From contig NC_016835.1 of the NCBI RefSeq assembly GCF_000241955.1, forward strand, positions 248,001 to 312,000: a stretch of 64,000 bases of DNA, in the 5' to 3' direction. How positions within the stretch are numbered: position 1 is the first letter of the stretch; each line of letters opens with the position of its first letter. The DNA comes from Rahnella aquatilis CIP 78.65 = ATCC 33071. GTDB lineage: Bacteria; Pseudomonadota; Gammaproteobacteria; Enterobacterales; Enterobacteriaceae. Under the pieces are notes generated by a model. The model was not told where the DNA came from. It saw nothing but the letters and a program-made list of their open reading frames with translations, and made no database searches. Shown in pieces: positions 16,351 through 24,862 of this stretch. The position numbers were made by a program, and so were the translations under genes.

Positions 16351-17480
16351 CATTGCCCCACGCAATAGCCGTTTCGTCCCGCATGCTTGGCGTCATACAG
16401 TGCGCCGTCGGCACGTTTGAGTAATTCCAGCGATGTCATTCCCGGCGACCATTGCATAATGCCCTGACTGACCGTCACCGTGTCTGACACCTGCGATAAG
16501 GCGTGGGGGATGGCCGCCTGCGTCACACTTTGCCTGATGCGTTCCGCGACCACTTCAGCGTCTTTTGCATCGGCGTTGTGCAGCAGGACGACAAACTCCT
16601 CGCCGCCATAACGGGCCACCAGATCGGCCGGTTGCCTGACGACCTGCTTGAAACACTCCGCAATGCCCACCAGACAGGTATCTCCGGCCTGATGGCCGTA
16701 ATGGTCGTTGTATTTTTTGAAGAAATCCACGTCGATCATGATCAGGGAAAAGGTGCCGCCCTGACGTTCCGTTTGCGCAATCATCTGTTCAAGCTGGTTA
16801 TCGAGCTGGCGGCGGTTCGCTATGCCCGTCAGCGGATCGTAATGCGCCAGATTATCCAGCTTACTGACCAGCAACTGGTTGTCGCATTCCCGCCGGACAG
16901 AAAGTACAAACCAGCGGCTGAGCATCATACGCGCCGTTTCAAACAGGGCGCTGACGACAATCATTGCGGCGATTTCCAGAATCGGAATCGCCGGTTTCAG
17001 CAATACCAGATGAAAAAATAATGAGAACCACAGCGGTAAGGTGAAGCTGTAAAGAACCGGCATGGTCGGGTACAGCGCAATCAGCGCCGTAAAAATCAGC
17101 ATACAAAACAGCGGGAAGACCAGTTGTTGCTGCGCGTCACTGGCCAGCATGAAATGGAACACCACGGCCCAGTACAAACCGACCAGAAACGCCAGGATCA
17201 TCGCGGGCATACGTGAGCGTATGAAGCGCAGCACCGGCAAAAGAATGATAAAAAACACCAGGAAAATCAGCGCTAATTTATCCAGCACCGGACCGGAAAC
17301 CGCCACGTCGGCGTTCGGATCCAGCAGCACCCTGAACTGATGGCGGCCAAACAGAAAAAGAACAAAACTCAGGTTGGCGAGCAGTAACCAGATGCCGCTG
17401 GTACGCAGTGACGCTTTTTTATAGTGATCCAGCAGGGTGTCGAATGCTGTGTTTTGCAGCGTGTGGGTAGTTTTTTGCAT
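16350..17480 (-). CDS. Membrane diguanylate cyclase (GGDEF)
   Basis: The protein has 376 residues. About six membrane helices fill residues 25-195, followed by a GGDEF domain (about 215-374) with DPLTGIANRRQLD, IDVDFFKKYNDHYGH and the active-site ARYGGEEFVVLL. GGEEF is a catalytically competent variant, so it should make cyclic-di-GMP. The product-inhibition site RxxD is not present at its usual place (QPAD instead). It starts 8 bp after the pqqF stop on the same strand, so it may be read from the pqq operon. The N-terminal membrane domain would be the sensor. Confidence 0.88.
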   Translation of the reverse strand: MQKTTHTLQNTAFDTLLDHYKKASLRTSGIWLLLANLSFVLFLFGRHQFRVLLDPNADVAVSGPVLDKLALIFLVFFIILLPVLRFIRSRMPAMILAFLVGLYWAVVFHFMLASDAQQQLVFPLFCMLIFTALIALYPTMPVLYSFTLPLWFSLFFHLVLLKPAIPILEIAAMIVVSALFETARMMLSRWFVLSVRRECDNQLLVSKLDNLAHYDPLTGIANRRQLDNQLEQMIAQTERQGGTFSLIMIDVDFFKKYNDHYGHQAGDTCLVGIAECFKQVVRQPADLVARYGGEEFVVLLHNADAKDAEVVAERIRQSVTQAAIPHALSQVSDTVTVSQGIMQWSPGMTSLELLKRADGALYDAKHAGRNGYCVGQ

Positions 17481-17488
17481 GGTTTTCC

Positions 17489-19699
17489 TTAACTTCGTCT
17501 TCGTGGATAGTGTAGACGAAGAAGAGTTTTTACTCCTCCCCCTGCGGAGGCGCGGAGGGGGTTGTCCGGTTCTCGTACACAGGCGAGCAGTTGTTCTGTT
17601 GTCATCGTCGCAACAGACGCTTCATTGATTTCCGGCGCATACGCAAACTCCCTCAGCCACTGTTGCCTCGCTGCTTCCAGCCTGTCCGCAGGCTTCACGC
17701 TCAGCGATTCCCGCAGCGCGCCGTACTTTTCTTCCAGTGCTTCGGCGGAAATCTCAGCAACAAGCGCCGGAATGTCAGCGATAAAATCGCCGATAAGCCC
17801 CAGCAGCGTTTCTGCGTCATACACTGGCGACTGCAACGCAAACAGAATGCCGGACTGGCGCGCCGTCTGATGGAAACGGCAACTCACCACGTATCCGACA
17901 TTTTTTTCGACGCGCAATCGCTGGAAGAATTTTGGCTCGAGGAAAGACGCCAGAACCTGCGTGGCGGCCAGACATTCAGCGGTGTTTTCCACCAGCGGGC
18001 AGAACATCAGCACGGCGGCATCGTCACCGGCAGCCGGCAACTCATGTACGTTGCCGGACGACCCGCTGACCACTTCCGGCAATGTTGCCAGCAGGGTGCG
18101 TATCGCGATATCCGAGTTACGCTGGTGCTGTTCCTGCTCATACAGCCGTTTACCTTGTGCCAGCGCGGTGGGAGAAGGGGCGCGCAGCAGTGCCAGCGCT
18201 GTGGCGAGTGTATGTGTTGCCCATGCCTGCGGTCCGCTGAGCTGCAACAAGCCGTTGCCCTGCACATGAGTAAACACCAGAGAATTGCCTTCATGAGCGG
18301 ATTGCGCGCAAAGCGCCCGCAGGCTGGCGCGGGCGATGCAGGCCTGAAATAAGGTCAGCGGCGCACCGGTTGTGTGGATGCTTTCATCCGTTTTATGTGC
18401 GGTTACGGCAGGCGAAAGGTAAAACATAAAGGTTGATTTAGTGACGCTGTCACTTTTTGACTGCCATTCAGTTAAACTGACCGGCAGGGTGAAACCCTGA
18501 GCTGGCGCGTTATGCCCGTGAACATCCGGGGCAATCCACAGCCGTGTCATGTTTTCCGGTTTTAGTTCGCTGAGCAATCTCTGCCAGCCATTTTGCGCAG
18601 CGGGCGCAAAATCCAGCGTACGGACGCGCAGCTGATCCAGCGGGGTTAAGCGGCTGAAATCGCGACGGGCGAGGGCAGTATAATGCTGTAAATGCCCGGC
18701 GCTTAAATCACGGATCTGTTGCAGCCAGTGGCAGAACAGCGTTTCCACACCGGCACGTAACGTGGGCGCAGTGGCGCAGGTCATGAATTCGATGCTGAGG
18801 ATAGCGTCACCGGCAGAGGCGTACGGCAGCGAAACCCGCACGCTGTCTGCCAGCGCCTGCGTTCGCAGTTGTTCCAGTAAACTGCCCGGCGCTTCATCGG
18901 TAAGCAACTGGCGCAATAACGTCAGCGCCGGGCAAGGCGTGACCGGGAACGAAAAACGCAGGCGTGGTGAACTTTCCAGACGCAACTGAAGATAGCGTTC
19001 CCGGCTCAGCGCCAGTGGCTGAGTATGCGCCGGTGGGGAACCTTTACCGGCAGCAAAGGCATTACCGTAATGTTCTGCCAGCGCGGTCAGTTCAGCGACA
19101 GATTGCGGGCCTTGTAACCATAACGTGAGCAGCCCTGCGGTGAAGAATCGCTGATGATAATGCCTCAGTGCCTGTTGCAGAGCGGAAATGTCCTCACCGA
19201 AAGCGGTACGGTGACCGATGTGAAAATCGTGCAGTTGTGCCGGAGCGGCAAAGGCCAGACTCAGCGCGACATCACAAAGGGGATCCGCATGAGCGCTGAG
19301 CATGCGGTATTCGGCGTCAATCACGGCCACTTCCTGTTGCACGGCATCCGTCGACAGCAAAGGCTGCACCAGCATATCCATAAGCCGCGCCAGACCCTCT
19401 TCAAATTTTGCCGGAATGATCTCGAAAAACCACGCCGTCGAGGTGGCGTGCGTGGTGGCATTGAGTTGTGCGCCCTCCGCCTGCGCCCACATCATCAGCC
19501 GGTCCCCGCCCTGAAACCGACGGCTTCCGGCAAACACCACATGCTCAAACAGATGTGCCAGTCCGGGAAATTCCGGCGGTTCGTGGTGGCTTCCGGCATT
19601 GAGATGAACAAGCGCGGCAGCGCGTGATGCCTGCGGGTCATGGAGAATATTGACCCGCAATCCGCTGGCCAGTGTCAGGGTGTGTACGGCTGGCAGCAT
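17489..19699 (-). CDS. pqqF: PqqF, M16-family zinc protease
   Basis: The protein has 736 residues. The inverted zinc motif HLFEHVVFAG (HxxEH, about 47-56) and the downstream glutamate in VIDAEYRML (about 125-133) are intact in the first M16 domain. A second, non-catalytic domain fills the C-terminal half. PqqF cuts the modified PqqA peptide to free the cross-linked Glu-Tyr precursor. It starts 7 bp after pqqE. The last 25 residues (after CREPDNPLRAS) are encoded by a GC-rich palindromic stretch and look less conserved. Confidence 0.93.
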   Translation of the reverse strand: MLPAVHTLTLASGLRVNILHDPQASRAAALVHLNAGSHHEPPEFPGLAHLFEHVVFAGSRRFQGGDRLMMWAQAEGAQLNATTHATSTAWFFEIIPAKFEEGLARLMDMLVQPLLSTDAVQQEVAVIDAEYRMLSAHADPLCDVALSLAFAAPAQLHDFHIGHRTAFGEDISALQQALRHYHQRFFTAGLLTLWLQGPQSVAELTALAEHYGNAFAAGKGSPPAHTQPLALSRERYLQLRLESSPRLRFSFPVTPCPALTLLRQLLTDEAPGSLLEQLRTQALADSVRVSLPYASAGDAILSIEFMTCATAPTLRAGVETLFCHWLQQIRDLSAGHLQHYTALARRDFSRLTPLDQLRVRTLDFAPAAQNGWQRLLSELKPENMTRLWIAPDVHGHNAPAQGFTLPVSLTEWQSKSDSVTKSTFMFYLSPAVTAHKTDESIHTTGAPLTLFQACIARASLRALCAQSAHEGNSLVFTHVQGNGLLQLSGPQAWATHTLATALALLRAPSPTALAQGKRLYEQEQHQRNSDIAIRTLLATLPEVVSGSSGNVHELPAAGDDAAVLMFCPLVENTAECLAATQVLASFLEPKFFQRLRVEKNVGYVVSCRFHQTARQSGILFALQSPVYDAETLLGLIGDFIADIPALVAEISAEALEEKYGALRESLSVKPADRLEAARQQWLREFAYAPEINEASVATMTTEQLLACVREPDNPLRASAGGGVKTLLRLHYPRRRS

Positions 19700-19706
19700 C
19701 AGGGTA

Positions 19707-20840
19707 TCAGCCTTTGAAAATCAGCTGAGAGTTCGCGCGGTTGCGGAACTGCAACTGGTTGATCTGAATGTTGGTGCAGTTGGCCTGTTCGCGCGCGGCG
19801 AGGATTTTGCCGTGATGCTCAGATTTGGAGCATACCGGATCGGCGTTGTCGGCATTGCCGGTAAGCATAAACGCCTGACAGCGGCAGCCGCCAAAGTCTT
19901 TCTCTTTTTCAGAACAGGAGCGGCAGGGTTCCGGCATCCAGTCGAAGCCGCGGTATTTGTTAAAGCCGAAGGAGTCGTACCAGATTTCCTGCAAGGTATT
20001 TTCCAGCACCGACGGGAATTCCACCGGCAACTGGCGCGCGCTGTGGCACGGCAGCGCCATGCCTTCCGGCGTCACACTGAGGAATATCGCCCCCCAGCCG
20101 CCCATGCAGCCTTTCGGACGCTCTTCGTAATAATCGGGCGTCACAAACAACAGGTTAGCCAGATTACCGGTACCGGCCATTTTTTCGCGGTACTGATGCA
20201 CCACCTGTTCGGCACGGGCGATCTGCTCACGGGTCGGCAGCAAACCTTCGCGGTTGAGCTGTGCCCAGCCGTAAAACTGACAGGTCGCCAGCTCGACGTC
20301 ATCGGCTTCCAGCTCGATACTGAGGTCGATAATCTTGTCGATCTGATCGATGTTATGACGGTGCAGCACAAAGTTCAGCACCATCGGATAACCGTGGGCC
20401 TTTACCGCTTTGGCCATCTCCAGTTTTTGCCGGAACGCTTTGGCGTTACCGGCCAGCGCGGCGTTCAGCGTTTCATCGCTGGCCTGAAAACTGATCTGGA
20501 TATGGTCCAGTCCGGCCTCAGCAAAAGCATCAATTTTCTTTTCGGTCAGCCCGATACCGGAGGTGATCAGGTTGGTGTAAAAACCGAGATCCCGCGCGGC
20601 ACGGATAAGCTCCGGCAAATCTTTACGCACCAGCGGTTCGCCGCCGGAGAAACCGATTTGCACCGCGCCCATTTCCCGCGCTTCTTCGAATACTTTGATC
20701 CATTGCGCGGTGGTCAGTTCTTTTTCCTGCTTAGCGAAATCGAGCGGGTTCGAGCAATACGGGCATTGCAGCGGACAGCGGTAGGTCAGTTCGGCCAGCA
20801 ACCACAGCGGCGGTTTGACCGCAGGTTTAAGCAGGTTCAC
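19707..20840 (-). CDS. pqqE: PqqE, radical SAM PQQ synthase
   Basis: A GTG start at 20840 gives 377 residues. It is preferred because the N-terminus ([19 protein letters not shown]) then lines up with known PqqE proteins; an ATG at 20864 or the longer frame to 20897 would overlap pqqD further. The radical SAM cluster is CPLQCPYC (Cx3CxxC). C-terminal SPASM cysteines are seen in [10 protein letters not shown] and [16 protein letters not shown]. PqqE joins Glu and Tyr of PqqA by a carbon-carbon bond, with PqqD as chaperone. It overlaps pqqD by 14 bp. Confidence 0.93.
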   Translation of the reverse strand: MNLLKPAVKPPLWLLAELTYRCPLQCPYCSNPLDFAKQEKELTTAQWIKVFEEAREMGAVQIGFSGGEPLVRKDLPELIRAARDLGFYTNLITSGIGLTEKKIDAFAEAGLDHIQISFQASDETLNAALAGNAKAFRQKLEMAKAVKAHGYPMVLNFVLHRHNIDQIDKIIDLSIELEADDVELATCQFYGWAQLNREGLLPTREQIARAEQVVHQYREKMAGTGNLANLLFVTPDYYEERPKGCMGGWGAIFLSVTPEGMALPCHSARQLPVEFPSVLENTLQEIWYDSFGFNKYRGFDWMPEPCRSCSEKEKDFGGCRCQAFMLTGNADNADPVCSKSEHHGKILAAREQANCTNIQINQLQFRNRANSQLIFKG

Positions 20841-21114
20841 GGAAGGTAATCCACTTTTGTGCATGGGCCTGAGCGAAGAAATCTTTGACGTCATCATTCA
20901 CGCCACCGGCTTCCGGAAAGCGCGTATTCAGCTCATCAATGATATTGGCAATTGTCCGCCCGCCATCCACCAGTTGTAAAATGAAGGTCGCACTGTCGTT
21001 GAGTTTCGCCATCCCTTCCGGATACAAAATCACATGGCAGTCCTGCGTTTTCTCAAACTGCATGCGGTAGCCGCGACGAAACATCGGCGTGTAGTGTTCG
21101 GTAATGGTGATCAC
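20827..21114 (-). CDS. pqqD: PqqD, PqqA-binding peptide chaperone
   Basis: The protein has 95 residues of the PqqD/RRE fold: [18 protein letters not shown] near the start and [20 protein letters not shown] near 31-50. It binds PqqA and presents it to PqqE. It is coupled to pqqC (4-bp overlap) and pqqE. Confidence 0.94.
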   Translation of the reverse strand: MITITEHYTPMFRRGYRMQFEKTQDCHVILYPEGMAKLNDSATFILQLVDGGRTIANIIDELNTRFPEAGGVNDDVKDFFAQAHAQKWITFREPA

Positions 21115-21878
21115 AGGAGTCTTCCTTTATGCCAGACCGCCTGCTGCGTCACGCTGTGGTACGGCGGGCGGTTCAGTTCGTAGGCCATGCTCATGGAATC
21201 GAGCATGCTCCACAAAATATCGAGTTTGAATTGCAGGATTTCCAGCATGCGCTGTTGTTTTTCGACAGTATCGCAGTACTCCAGTGCCAGTTGCAGGCCG
21301 TGTTCGACGTCGCGGTTAGCCTGGCTCAGGCGGCTGCGGAAATAACCGTAACCCTCTTCCTCAATCCATGTGTAATGCTGTGGCCAGGTGTCGAGACGCG
21401 CCTGATGGATTTGCGGAGCGAACAGTTCGGTGAGCGAGCTGCACGCAGCTTCCTGCCAGACGGCGCGGCGGGCAAAATTGACGTAGGCATCGACCGCAAA
21501 ACGCACCCCCGGCAACACCCTTTCTTCTGAAAGCAGCACATCGCGGTCTAACCCCACCGCTTCGCCCAGACGCAGCCAGGCTTCGATACCGCCTTCACTG
21601 CCGCCATGTCCGTCGTGATCGAGAATACGCTGCACCCATTTACGGCGTGTTTGCGCATCCGGGCAGTTGGCCATAATCGCCGCGTCTTTCAGCGGAATGC
21701 TGGTCTGATAATAGAAACGGTTCGCCACCCAGCCCTGAATTTGCCCGCGGGTCGCCTGACCGTTATGCATCGCAATGTGGTAGGGATGATGGATGTGATA
21801 AAACGCGCCTTTGGCACGCAGCGCCTGTTCAAATTCTTGCGGCGTCATCGGTGACGTCTGTGTTGTCGATATGCTCAT
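21111..21878 (-). CDS. pqqC: PqqC, pyrroloquinoline-quinone synthase
   Basis: The protein has 255 residues. It has [20 protein letters not shown] near residue 26, [20 protein letters not shown] near 82 and [20 protein letters not shown] near 150; the histidines and the aromatic/arginine cluster line the PQQ precursor pocket. It performs the cofactor-free, oxygen-dependent ring closure and oxidation that finish PQQ. It lies 12 bp after pqqB. Confidence 0.96.
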   Translation of the reverse strand: MSISTTQTSPMTPQEFEQALRAKGAFYHIHHPYHIAMHNGQATRGQIQGWVANRFYYQTSIPLKDAAIMANCPDAQTRRKWVQRILDHDGHGGSEGGIEAWLRLGEAVGLDRDVLLSEERVLPGVRFAVDAYVNFARRAVWQEAACSSLTELFAPQIHQARLDTWPQHYTWIEEEGYGYFRSRLSQANRDVEHGLQLALEYCDTVEKQQRMLEILQFKLDILWSMLDSMSMAYELNRPPYHSVTQQAVWHKGRLL

Positions 21879-21890
21879 GGTCGTTTTGCC

Positions 21891-22802
21891 CTACAGTTCG
21901 ATGCGCATCCCGTCCCGGCTGACTTCGATGTTTTGTTGCGTCAGCGCCTGCCGCTCGGCAGAGGATTCATTGAGGATCGGGTTGGTATTATTAATATGGA
22001 TGAGAATTTTGCGTTTTGCCGGAAGTGACGACAGCAGGGCGATCAGCCCTTGTTCTTCGGCAAGCGCCAGATGGCCCATGTCTTTGCCGGTATTGCGGCC
22101 GACGCCGGTGGTCGCCAGCTCGTTGTCCTGCCACAGCGTGCCGTCAATCAGCAGGCAATCGGCTTTATGCAGCCATTTCAGCAGTTCATCGTCCGGTTCG
22201 CCCAGACCCGGTGCGTACAGCAGCGAGGTGCCGGTTTTTGTGTCTTCAATAAAGAGTGCGATATTGTGGCCGGGGAGCGGTTTGCCGCGGTATTTCGAAT
22301 ACGGTGGCGCGTTGCTCAGCAGCGGAATGGCAGTGAATGTAAGATTCGGGCAGACGGCAACGGAGAAGCGGTTCTCCGGCCTGATAGCGTGGTGTTGCAG
22401 GCCGCCATTCCAGTGAGAAAGCATGGTGAAAATCGGGAAACCGGTGGTGAGGTCTTCGTGGACTTCCGGCGTACACCACACCTGATGCGGACAGCCTTCA
22501 CGCAAATTCAGCAGGCCGGTGCAGTGATCAATCTGGCTGTCGGTCAGGATAATGGAACCAATGGAGGTGCCGCGTAAAACGTCTTGTTTTATCAGTTCCG
22601 GCGTGGCGGCAATCTGGTGGCAAATATCCGGCGAGGCGTTACACAGCACCCAGTCGGTGCCATTGTCGCTGACGGCAATCGAAGATTGCGTGCGGGGGGA
22701 CGTTTTCATGGTGCCATTACGCACACCCTGACAGTTGCTGCAATTGCAGTTCCACTGCGGGAAGCCGCCGCCTGCCGCGGAACCAAGTACGATAATCTGC
22801 AT
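21891..22802 (-). CDS. pqqB: PqqB, metallo-hydrolase-fold protein
   Basis: The start at ATG 22802 gives 303 residues, beginning [19 protein letters not shown] as in other PqqB proteins; a longer frame to 22853 runs into the pqqA-pqqB hairpin. The beta-lactamase-fold features include a [16 protein letters not shown] segment near residue 88 and a CNCSNC cluster near residue 19. PqqB is thought to hydroxylate the tyrosine ring of the PQQ precursor. Confidence 0.94.
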   Translation of the reverse strand: MQIIVLGSAAGGGFPQWNCNCSNCQGVRNGTMKTSPRTQSSIAVSDNGTDWVLCNASPDICHQIAATPELIKQDVLRGTSIGSIILTDSQIDHCTGLLNLREGCPHQVWCTPEVHEDLTTGFPIFTMLSHWNGGLQHHAIRPENRFSVAVCPNLTFTAIPLLSNAPPYSKYRGKPLPGHNIALFIEDTKTGTSLLYAPGLGEPDDELLKWLHKADCLLIDGTLWQDNELATTGVGRNTGKDMGHLALAEEQGLIALLSSLPAKRKILIHINNTNPILNESSAERQALTQQNIEVSRDGMRIEL

Positions 22803-22829
22803 GTAAGAACCAGGGGAAAGGGAAGGAAG

Positions 22830-22853
22830 ATGCCCACAGTTAACCGTGGGCAT
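22830..22853 (-). promoter_or_regulatory. Hairpin between pqqA and pqqB (attenuator-like)
   Basis: ATGCCCAC (22830-22837) and GTGGGCAT (22846-22853) form a perfect 8-bp stem in the 57-bp gap after pqqA. There is only a TCTTCC stretch beyond it, so partial termination or RNA processing could keep the peptide precursor more abundant than the enzymes. Confidence 0.6.
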
Positions 22854-22859
22854 AAAGGC

Positions 22860-22931
22860 TTAGCGGTTAGAAATGTACAGTGTCACTTCTAAGCCTAAAC
22901 GCAGGTCTTCGAATGAAGGTTTAGTCCACAT
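22860..22931 (-). CDS. pqqA: PqqA precursor peptide
   Basis: The 23-codon gene begins [16 protein letters not shown] and ends YISNR. Glu15 and Tyr19, the two residues joined to make PQQ, are in the conserved E-V-T-L-Y context. An RBS (GAGGACG) lies a few bases ahead of the ATG. It is the first gene of pqqABCDEF. The 170 bp upstream (22932-23101) should hold the operon promoter; no clear operator was seen. Confidence 0.97.
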   Translation of the reverse strand: MWTKPSFEDLRLGLEVTLYISNR

Positions 22932-23101
22932 AATAACGTCCTCTTGATGATTACAGTGTTAAGTTCATTGCCCCTTTTATTGCGGCAGGTGATCGGCTTA
23001 TTGTCAAATATCGCTGGTTTGGCTAAAAAATTGTTGCGATGAGCTCAAACCGATATTGCCCTGTAAGCCACAGGGATTAGCGCAAAATATCGGATGAAAA
23101 A

Positions 23102-24139
23102 CTATTCACCCCAGGTTTGCTTTAATACTTTCAGCCAGTTGCGGTACGCGATTTTTTCGATCAATGCATCGCCGTATCCCGCATCAGACATAGCCTGAAG
23201 CAGCAACGGTAATCCGGCGACATCACCGAGCGTATCCGGCACATTGATACCGTCGAAATCCGAACCAAAACCGACATTTTCTTCCCCCAGTTTACCAACA
23301 AGGTTATCAAGATGTTTAACAATTTCGGTGATAGGGGTGTCGCCGTTGCGTTTTCCATCCGCCCGCAGAAAAGCCGTGCCGAAATTAACGCCAACGAAGC
23401 CGTTGCTTTCGGCAATGGCAGCCAGTTGTTTATCGGTCAGATTACGCGGTTGCGGACATAACGCGTGCACATTTGAATGGGTGGCTACCAGCGGCGCATC
23501 GCTGAATTTTGCCGTCTGCCAGAAGGCTTTTTCGTTCATGTGCGAGACATCGAACAGAATCCTTTTCCGGTTACATTCATGCAGCAATCCAAGCCCGGCG
23601 GGCGTCAGGCCATCTCCGGTATCCGGTGATCCCGGGAAATCGCCCTTAACGCCGGTACCAAACTGGTTGGGTAAGTTCCATAACGGGCCGATGCTGCGCA
23701 GCCCCTTTTCATACCAGCGCTCCAGCCGCGAGAAATCATCGCCGAGTGCTTCCGCCCCTTCGATATGCATCACCATCGCCAGCACATTCTGTGTAATACA
23801 CGCTTCAATTTCACCGACCGTCCGGCAGATTTTTGCCCGCCCGGCGGACTGCGTTTCAAGGCGTTCCAGCAGTGAAATCTGTGCCTGAGTAATGGCAAAA
23901 GCGTCATGAGGTTCCGCAGGTGAATCGGGCTTCAGTTGTGGCATATATGAAGCAGGTGGTACGAAAATGGCAAATAACCCACCTGCGAAACCACCCAGAC
24001 GACAGCGCCTGAAATCGAGATGTCCTTCCAGTGAGCCATCAAGAAACAAGGCAGCAGGATCTGCTGCATCATGCAGCCACAGGCGGAGTAACAGGTCGTT
24101 ATGACCATCAAAGACAGGGGGATGAGGGATGGTGTTCAT
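23102..24139 (-). CDS. M19 membrane (renal-type) dipeptidase
   Basis: The protein has 345 residues. The metal-binding FDGHNDLLLRL lies near residue 10, a glutamate in VMHIEGAEALG near 121 bridges the zincs, and further ligands appear in FDVSHMNEKAF and VATHSNVHALCP. VGFGSDFDGIN near the C-terminal third is also typical. The family hydrolyses dipeptides, with a noted link to pqq loci in several enterobacteria. It is 170 bp upstream of pqqA on the same strand and so probably has its own promoter. The frame is intact with no signal peptide. Confidence 0.88.
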   Translation of the reverse strand: MNTIPHPPVFDGHNDLLLRLWLHDAADPAALFLDGSLEGHLDFRRCRLGGFAGGLFAIFVPPASYMPQLKPDSPAEPHDAFAITQAQISLLERLETQSAGRAKICRTVGEIEACITQNVLAMVMHIEGAEALGDDFSRLERWYEKGLRSIGPLWNLPNQFGTGVKGDFPGSPDTGDGLTPAGLGLLHECNRKRILFDVSHMNEKAFWQTAKFSDAPLVATHSNVHALCPQPRNLTDKQLAAIAESNGFVGVNFGTAFLRADGKRNGDTPITEIVKHLDNLVGKLGEENVGFGSDFDGINVPDTLGDVAGLPLLLQAMSDAGYGDALIEKIAYRNWLKVLKQTWGE

Positions 24140-24251
24140 GATGTTAATGGTACTTTATAAAAGCATGTTGAAACATGGGGAATTATGTAAGTTTTGGTTT
24201 TTTTGCACGGATCGGTGCAAAGGGGGCGATTTTAAAATCAATGTCCAGGTC

Positions 24252-24800
24252 AAGGTCAAGACCGTGGGCGTCGGCCCACACCGACTTGGGGGGCGGCCTA
24301 TCGCCGCCACCCCCCAAGACCCCCCGGGCTCTTTTACTGCGCGCTGTCGCAGGCACGACGGACATGTTCTGGTGCAATAGTGAGTGGCGCAAATCCAGGT
24401 GCTTCGCACTGCCTTCTCTCGGTCTTCGAGCCACAGGTCTCGAAGCCGCTCCGTTCAGCTGAATTTTGAGCACGCCAATCAACCTTTTTAAAAGATAAAA
24501 AACAGTATGCCGTTGAATTTAAGATCGTGGGGGCGATTCAGAAAGCTTGCTGAACGGAGCGGCCTGAAGACCTCAGGCTTCAGGACCGAGAGAAGGTACC
24601 GCGCAGCGGCAAGATTTCCAGCCTGTCGCGGAGATACCTGAAACATAGCCAGCGAGCGGAGCGCGTATTGAAAAAGCGAGGGGAGTTCAGAGGGGAAAAG
24701 CCTTTCCCCTCTGGTCGGTTTCGGCGCAGCGCGTCATGTGACCGCAGCACTTGAGAAACCGAAATATTCTCGATCCAGCCATCACGGCGAGTGAGAAACC
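24252..24800 (+). repeat. Long non-coding direct repeat, copy A (549 bp)
   Basis: This stretch aligns nearly end to end with 27307-27852 on the other side of the receptor gene. It is a chain of hairpins: GTGGGC/GCCCAC (24264-24279), a 9+4 bp stem at 24285-24318, CTTCGAG/CTCGAAG (24424-24445), CCTGAAG/CTTCAGG (24563-24584), and an 11-bp stem at 24688-24713. Several stems differ in sequence from copy B but still pair. No convincing gene is encoded; the open frames across it lack RBS and protein character. With its flanks it fills the 24140-24862 gap. Confidence 0.85.
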
Positions 24801-24840
24801 GAAATATACCCGTTCTGCCCTCACTGCAAGTGATAAGCCG
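24748..24840 (+). repeat. Three imperfect 39-40 bp tandem units
   Basis: TTGAGAAACCGAAATAT (24751), GTGAGAAACCGAAATAT (24791) and GTGATAAGCCGCAATTG (24830) recur at 40 and 39 bp, at the right edge of repeat copy A and just before the receptor stop codon. In copy B only one full unit and a partial one are present. Confidence 0.6.
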
Positions 24841-24862
24841 CAATTGCTGCGGCCTCAGCAAA

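Noticed and set aside
19650..20849. Open frame of 399 codons antisense to pqqE/pqqF
   Set aside because: It lies wholly over two well-identified genes and reads as compositionally biased noise.
24183..24482. Several 70-100 codon frames within the long repeats on both strands
   Set aside because: They are not preserved between the two copies (indels shift the frame), while the hairpins are preserved.
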